From Xanthomonas sp. Leaf131 (lineage in GTDB: Bacteria; Pseudomonadota; Gammaproteobacteria; Xanthomonadales; Xanthomonadaceae), in contig NZ_LMOG01000006.1 of assembly GCF_001423495.1 (NCBI RefSeq), positions 35,081 to 99,080 on the forward strand: a DNA stretch of 64,000 nucleotides. The letters run 5' to 3'. The position numbers were made by a program, and so were the translations under genes. Under the pieces are notes generated by a model, which saw only the letters and a list, made by a program, of their open reading frames with translations, was not told the DNA's origin and ran no database searches. Shown here piece by piece: positions 59,616-64,000 of this stretch; positions within the stretch are counted from its first letter, which is position 1, and the number at the start of each line of letters is the position of its first letter.

Positions 59616-61664
59616 ATGTCTACGATCGATACGACTGAAAAACGCGAGCGCGGTGACGCAGCGTTGTTCGATGCTGCCGTGCTGCTTGCGGCAATGCGTG
59701 CGGCCTTCCTCAAGTTGGCGCCGCGGCATTTGCTGCGCAGCCCGGTGATGGCGGTGGTGATGGGCGGTACGTTGCTGGCGGCGGTGATCACCGCCAGTGG
59801 GCATGGCAATGCCGGCTTCGGCTGGGCGGTAACGGCAATTTTGTTCGTCACCGTGTTGTTCGGCAATTTTGCCGAGGCCATCGCCGAAGCGCGTGGACGT
59901 GGGCAGGCCGCATCGTTGCGCCGTGCACGCAAGGATCTGGTCGCGCGTCGCGTGGAAACCACGCTCGGCGGCCGCGAGACGCGCGTGCCGGCAGCAGAGT
60001 TGCGACCGGGCGATTACGTAATGGTGTCCGAGGGCGAATTCGTCCCGGCCGATGGCGAAATCGTGCGCGGCGTTGCAACGATCAACGAAGCGGCGGTGAC
60101 CGGCGAATCGGCACCGGTGTTGCGCGAAGCCGGCACCGATCGCAGCGGCGTGATCGGCGGCACGCGCGTGCTCTCCGATGAGATCGTGTTCAAGGTCACT
60201 GCCGAGCCGGGGCATAGCTTTCTGGATCGCATGATCGCCTTGGTGGAAGGCGCCAACCGACAGAAGACGCCGAACGAAATCGCGCTCACCTTGTTGCTGG
60301 CGGCGATGACGCTGACCTTCTTGATTGTGGTCGCCTCGTTACCGGCGATTGCAGGTTTCGTCGGCGTCACGCTGGATCCGCTGCTGCTGATCGCACTGCT
60401 GGTGTGCCTGATTCCGACCACCATCGGCGGGCTATTGCCGGCGATCGGTATTGCCGGCATGAACCGCGCGCTGTCGGCCAATGTGTTGGCCAAATCCGGC
60501 AAGGCGGTGGAAGTGGCTGGCGACGTGGACGTGTTGCTGCTCGACAAGACCGGCACCATCACCTACGGCGACCGGCAGGCCACCGCGTTCCATCCGCTGG
60601 CCGGCATCGATCGTACGCAACTGCGCGATGCGGCAATGTTGGCATCGCTGGCCGACCCGACGCCAGAAGGTAAATCCATCGTCAAGCTGGCACGCCAGCA
60701 GGGTGCGGTAGCCGTCGAGCCGGACGGCGCGCATTTCATTGCGTTCACTGCGCAAACCCGCATGTCCGGCGTCGATATCGCCGGGCGCAGCATCCGCAAG
60801 GGCGCCGGCGACTCGATCGTTGCCTATGTGCAGGCCATGGGCGCGACAGTGTCGCCGGAATTGAACGGCCGTATCGAGGAAGTGGCACGCGGCGGTGCCA
60901 CGCCGCTGGTGGTGGCCGAAGGCCGGCATGTGTTGGGTGTGGTCGAGCTGAGCGACGTGGTCAAGCAAGGCATCAAGGAAAAGTTCGCGCAGCTGCGTGC
61001 GATGGGCATCAAGACGGTGATGATCACCGGCGATAACCCGCTCACGGCCGCTGCCATTGCCGCCGAAGCCGGCGTGGACGATTACATCGCGCAGGCACGC
61101 CCGGAGGACAAGCTGGCGCGTATCCGCGCCGAGCAGGCCGGCGGACGGCTGGTGGCGATGGTCGGCGACGGCACCAACGATGCACCGGCGCTCGCCCAGG
61201 CCGACGTGGGCCTGGCGATGAACTCGGGCACGCAGGCCGCCAAGGAGGCCGGCAACATGGTCGATCTGGATTCGGATCCGGCCAAGTTGCTGGCGGTGGT
61301 CGAAGTGGGCAAGCAGCAGCTGATCACGCGTGGTGCCTTGACCACGTTCTCACTGGCCAACGACGTCTCCAAGTATTTCGCGATCCTGCCGGCGCTGTTC
61401 GCTGCGGCGATTCCGTCGATGGCCGCGCTCAACGTCATGCAGCTGTCCAGCCCGCGGCACGCGGTGCTGGCGGCGTTGATCTTCAATGCGCTGATCATCC
61501 CGGCGTTGATTCCGCTGGCGTTGCGTGGCGTGCGCTTTCGTCCATCCAGCGCCACCGCCTTGTTGCGCCGGAACATGTTGATGTACGGCGTGGGTGGCGT
61601 ATTGCTGCCGTTTGCCGCGATCAAGTTGATCGACCTGGCGCTTGTCGCCGCTCTGGGAAACTGA
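59616..61664 (+). CDS. kdpB: potassium-transporting P-type ATPase subunit KdpB
   Basis: 682-aa catalytic P-type ATPase subunit. The phosphorylated Asp310 is in [13 protein letters not shown]; the actuator TGES motif is at [10 protein letters not shown] (about 163); [19 protein letters not shown] and [18 protein letters not shown] complete the P domain. Ser near residue 168, the inhibitory phosphorylation position in E. coli, lies in TGESAP. 11 nt downstream of kdpA. Confidence 0.97.
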   Translation: MSTIDTTEKRERGDAALFDAAVLLAAMRAAFLKLAPRHLLRSPVMAVVMGGTLLAAVITASGHGNAGFGWAVTAILFVTVLFGNFAEAIAEARGRGQAASLRRARKDLVARRVETTLGGRETRVPAAELRPGDYVMVSEGEFVPADGEIVRGVATINEAAVTGESAPVLREAGTDRSGVIGGTRVLSDEIVFKVTAEPGHSFLDRMIALVEGANRQKTPNEIALTLLLAAMTLTFLIVVASLPAIAGFVGVTLDPLLLIALLVCLIPTTIGGLLPAIGIAGMNRALSANVLAKSGKAVEVAGDVDVLLLDKTGTITYGDRQATAFHPLAGIDRTQLRDAAMLASLADPTPEGKSIVKLARQQGAVAVEPDGAHFIAFTAQTRMSGVDIAGRSIRKGAGDSIVAYVQAMGATVSPELNGRIEEVARGGATPLVVAEGRHVLGVVELSDVVKQGIKEKFAQLRAMGIKTVMITGDNPLTAAAIAAEAGVDDYIAQARPEDKLARIRAEQAGGRLVAMVGDGTNDAPALAQADVGLAMNSGTQAAKEAGNMVDLDSDPAKLLAVVEVGKQQLITRGALTTFSLANDVSKYFAILPALFAAAIPSMAALNVMQLSSPRHAVLAALIFNALIIPALIPLALRGVRFRPSSATALLRRNMLMYGVGGVLLPFAAIKLIDLALVAALGN

Positions 61665-61667
61665 GTC

Positions 61668-62321
61668 ATGACGCTTTCTTCAACCACCAACCTTTCCACG
61701 TCGCTGCCGTTGCGCGACGACGGCGCATTGCGCGGCTCGCTGATGCTCGCGTTGTTCATCCTGCTCGGGTTGGGCTTGAGCTATTCGCTGATCGCCACCG
61801 GCATCACCGGCGCGTTGTTTCCCACGCAGGCGCACGGCTCGTTGCTGCGTGTGGATGCGCGCGTCGTCGGTTCGTCGCTGGTCGCCCAGCCATTCGCCGA
61901 TGCGCGTTATTTCCAGCCGCGTCCCTCGGCTGCCAAGTACGACCCGACTGCGGCGGCCGGCAGCAATCAGGCGCGCTCCAATCCGGAGTTGCAGGCGCGT
62001 ATCGCGGCAACGCGTGCAGAAGTGGCCGCACGCGACGGCATCGCAGCGGAGGCAGTGCCGAGCGAGTTGCTCACCCAATCCGGCAGTGGTCTGGACCCGC
62101 ATCTGAGCCCGGCCGCCGTGCAGGTACAACTGCGCCGCGTTGCCAACGCACGTGGCTGGCCGGAACAGCGCGTCGCCGCCCTGGTGCAAACCGCCACCGA
62201 ACACCCACAGTTCGGTCTGCTTGGGCAGCCGCGGGTGAATGTGCTGGCACTGAATCTGGCGCTTGATCGCGCCGGGAATGGGGAGTCGGGAATCGGGAAT
62301 GGGGTGAAGCAAAAGCACTAG
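61668..62321 (+). CDS. kdpC: potassium-transporting ATPase subunit KdpC with repeat-encoded tail
   Basis: 217-aa periplasmic subunit anchored by one N-terminal helix (LMLALFILLGLGLSYSLIATG). Motifs: ARYFQPRPSAAKYDPTAAAG, SNQARSNPELQ and SGSGLDPHLSPAAVQVQLRR. The family normally ends soon after VNVLALNLALD. Here the reading frame runs into the GGGAAT repeat and adds GNGESGIGNGVKQKH, residues encoded by intergenic-type repeat DNA. 3 nt after kdpB. Confidence 0.95.
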   Translation: MTLSSTTNLSTSLPLRDDGALRGSLMLALFILLGLGLSYSLIATGITGALFPTQAHGSLLRVDARVVGSSLVAQPFADARYFQPRPSAAKYDPTAAAGSNQARSNPELQARIAATRAEVAARDGIAAEAVPSELLTQSGSGLDPHLSPAAVQVQLRRVANARGWPEQRVAALVQTATEHPQFGLLGQPRVNVLALNLALDRAGNGESGIGNGVKQKH

Positions 62322-62376
62322 GATCATCGGGCAGCTGTAGGCTTTGCGATTCCCCATTCCCCATTCCCCATTCCCG
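62273..62376 (+). repeat. G-arm/C-arm ATTCCC repeat spanning the kdpC end and kdpD start
   Basis: G-rich arm (62273-62304; GGGAATGGGGAGTCGGGAAT and further units) lies inside the last codons of kdpC. A spacer of about 40 nt follows, then the C-rich arm GATTCCCCATTCCCCATTCC (62348 on) abuts the kdpD ATG. It is a long hairpin with an intercistronic position. Confidence 0.88.
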
Positions 62377-64000
62377 ATGATTGACGCCCGCACCCAACAA
62401 GCCGACGCGCTGATCGGCGAACTGCAGCGCGAACATGGCGGGCGCCTGACCGTCTTTCTGGGCGCCGCGCCCGGTGTCGGCAAGACCTACGCCATGTTGT
62501 CGCGTGCATGCGAGCGCTTGCGGCAGGGCATGGACGTGGTGGCGGGTGTGATCGAAACCCACGGCCGCAGCGAAACCGCCGCGCTGCTGGATGGCCTGCC
62601 GTTGCTGCCGCGCACGCGCGTGAGCTATCAGGGCCGCATGCTGGAGGAATTCGACCTGGACGCGCTGCTGGCGCGCAAGCCCAAGCTGGCCTTGATCGAC
62701 GAGTTGGCCCATCGCAATGTGCCGGGCAGCCGGCATGAGCGGCGCTGGCAGGACATCGTCGAGCTGCTCGATGCCGGCATCGATGTCTACACCACGGTCA
62801 ATATCCAGCATCTGGAAAGTCTCAACGACATCGTGCTGCGCATCACCGGCGTGCGCGTGTCCGAAACGGTGCCCGATGCAGTGTTCGACCGCCTGCGCGA
62901 CATCGTGCTGGTGGATCTGCCGCCGCGCGAACTGATCGAGCGCCTGCAACAGGGCAAGGTGTATCTGCCCGAGCAGGCCACGCAGGCCTTGCAGGCGTTT
63001 TTTTCGCCCTCCAACCTCACTGCCTTGCGCGAGTTGGCAATGCAGACTGCCGCCGACCGCGTCGACAGCGACCTGCGCGACACCCAGGCCGCACGCGGAT
63101 TGCCGGGCACCGCCGCCTTGCGTCGCCGCGTGGTGGTGGCCATCGATGGGCGTGGCAGCTCGGATTATCTGGTGCGGGTGGCGCGGCGGTTGTCCGAGCG
63201 TCGCGATGCGCCGTGGACCGTGGTCACCGTGCAGATGCGCACCGTGGCCGATGCCGCCTGGCAGCTGGAAATCGACCGCGCGTTCGCACTGACGCGTCGG
63301 TTAGGTGGCGACACCGCGTTGCTGCACGGCGCCAACGTCGCCGAGGCGCTACTGGATTTCGCCGCGCAAAACGGCGTGTCCACCTTGGTGCTGGGGCGCA
63401 CGCGCGAACGCCCGCTCGCGCGCATGTTCAACCGCACGCTCACCCAGCAATTGCTGCAGCGTGGCGCGCATTACGAACTGGTCATCGTCAGCTCTGCCGA
63501 TGCGCGTGCGCGCGCGCGCCAGCGTTGGCGCAATCCGCGTCAGTGGCTGCAGCGTTACGACCTGGCGTTCGCGGCGATCGCGGCCGCTGCCGCCGTCGCG
63601 GTGGCGTGGGTGATCCAGCGCTGGACCGACATCGACGATCTGTCGATGGTGTTCATCGTCGCAGTGGTGCTGGTGGCCTCGCGCACGCGCATGGCCGCTG
63701 CGGTGATCGCTGCGTTGCTGAGTTTTGTCGCCTACAACTTCTTCTTTATCGAACCGCGTTTCACCTTGCACATCAGCGCGCGCCAGGGCGTGGTGACGGT
63801 GTGCCTGTTCCTGATCGCCGCCCTGGTCGCCGGCCGTCTGGCCTCGCGCCTGCGCAGCCAGGTGCTGGCCTTGCGCGCGGCCAATACGCATGCCAATGCA
63901 CTGCAGACGCTGGCCCGCGAACTCAGCACCGCCGCCGATCTGGGCCAGGTGCTGGAGGCCGGCCGTCGCGCGCTGACCACCGCACTGGATGCCGAGGCCT
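62377..64000 (+). CDS. kdpD: sensor histidine kinase KdpD (3' end outside window)
   Basis: N-terminal 541 residues of the K+/osmosensing kinase that activates kdp expression through KdpE. The KdpD domain has Walker A FLGAAPGVGKTYAML (about 25-39) and Walker B-like ALIDELAHRNVPGSRH (about 106-121). A universal-stress-protein-like domain follows (about 245-375). Four membrane helices are expected from about 395 (LAFAAIAAAAAVAVAWVI) to 490, and then a GAF-type region begins. The kinase core and kdpE lie beyond the edge. ATG 62377 directly follows the C-rich repeat, without a ribosome-binding site. Confidence 0.93.
   Translation, partial: MIDARTQQADALIGELQREHGGRLTVFLGAAPGVGKTYAMLSRACERLRQGMDVVAGVIETHGRSETAALLDGLPLLPRTRVSYQGRMLEEFDLDALLARKPKLALIDELAHRNVPGSRHERRWQDIVELLDAGIDVYTTVNIQHLESLNDIVLRITGVRVSETVPDAVFDRLRDIVLVDLPPRELIERLQQGKVYLPEQATQALQAFFSPSNLTALRELAMQTAADRVDSDLRDTQAARGLPGTAALRRRVVVAIDGRGSSDYLVRVARRLSERRDAPWTVVTVQMRTVADAAWQLEIDRAFALTRRLGGDTALLHGANVAEALLDFAAQNGVSTLVLGRTRERPLARMFNRTLTQQLLQRGAHYELVIVSSADARARARQRWRNPRQWLQRYDLAFAAIAAAAAVAVAWVIQRWTDIDDLSMVFIVAVVLVASRTRMAAAVIAALLSFVAYNFFFIEPRFTLHISARQGVVTVCLFLIAALVAGRLASRLRSQVLALRAANTHANALQTLARELSTAADLGQVLEAGRRALTTALDAEA

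Noticed and set aside
1-64000. Prophage, integrase, transposase, CRISPR or tRNA genes
   Set aside because: None recognised on either strand; the only mobile-like sequences are the small dispersed repeats.

Overview
The window is a GC-rich (roughly 65%) chromosomal segment from a Xanthomonas-type gammaproteobacterium. The evidence is a complete xps-type type II secretion locus in the order E-F-G-H-I-J-K-L-M-N-D, a XagABC-like exopolysaccharide locus, a cellulose (bcs) operon, an Ax21-family small outer-membrane protein, and intergenic repeats built from ATTCCC/GGGAAT units. The species cannot be fixed from the sequence. No rRNA, tRNA, CRISPR array, transposase or prophage gene was recognised.

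Layout. 1-270: the tail of an unknown frame and an orphaned YadA-type adhesin 3' end. 497-2380: a secreted subtilisin-family protease. 2510-14243: the xps operon (secretion ATPase, inner-membrane platform, five pseudopilins, assembly proteins, secretin), ending in a translationally coupled GT2-like protein. 14533-19509 (minus strand): kinase - TonB receptor - PnuC-family transporter - GntR regulator, read as an uptake-and-trapping operon with a candidate GntR operator at its head. 19905-26125: a rhamnosyltransferase-like gene, then a xag-like locus whose glycosyltransferase carries an MshEN-type (c-di-GMP-binding family) N-terminus. 26210-27406: pncB. 27585-38869: cellulose operon bcsD-bcsP/O-bcsA-bcsB-bcsZ-bcsC.

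39120-41187 (minus): a secreted zinc metalloprotease with a small exported partner. 41796-48003: ArsC-like reductase, def, ettA (minus), RcnB-like protein, glyA, nrdR and a GNAT acetyltransferase. 48000-54929: riboflavin and thiamine genes (ribD; FMN riboswitch with ribE-ribBA-ribH-nusB; thiL); this block is split by an Ax21-like gene on the opposite strand and by a palindromic repeat. 55241-56821: a secreted S15/CocE-like hydrolase. 57682-64000: kdpFABC and the 5' part of kdpD (high-affinity potassium uptake), cut by the window edge.

Themes. Several products are envelope or exported functions: T2SS, two polysaccharide machines with c-di-GMP receptor domains (PilZ in BcsA, MshEN-like in XagB), three exported hydrolases or proteases, and a TonB receptor. 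Two dispersed repeat families fill intergenic space. One consists of G-rich and C-rich arms lying directly against start codons; the other is a palindrome of about 110 bp present in four copies. The most novel-looking items are the kinase-TonB-PnuC-GntR operon, the repeat arms that occupy ribosome-binding regions (and enter the kdpC coding sequence), the helical insertion inside the BcsC barrel, and the rearranged NfrB-like glycosyltransferase.
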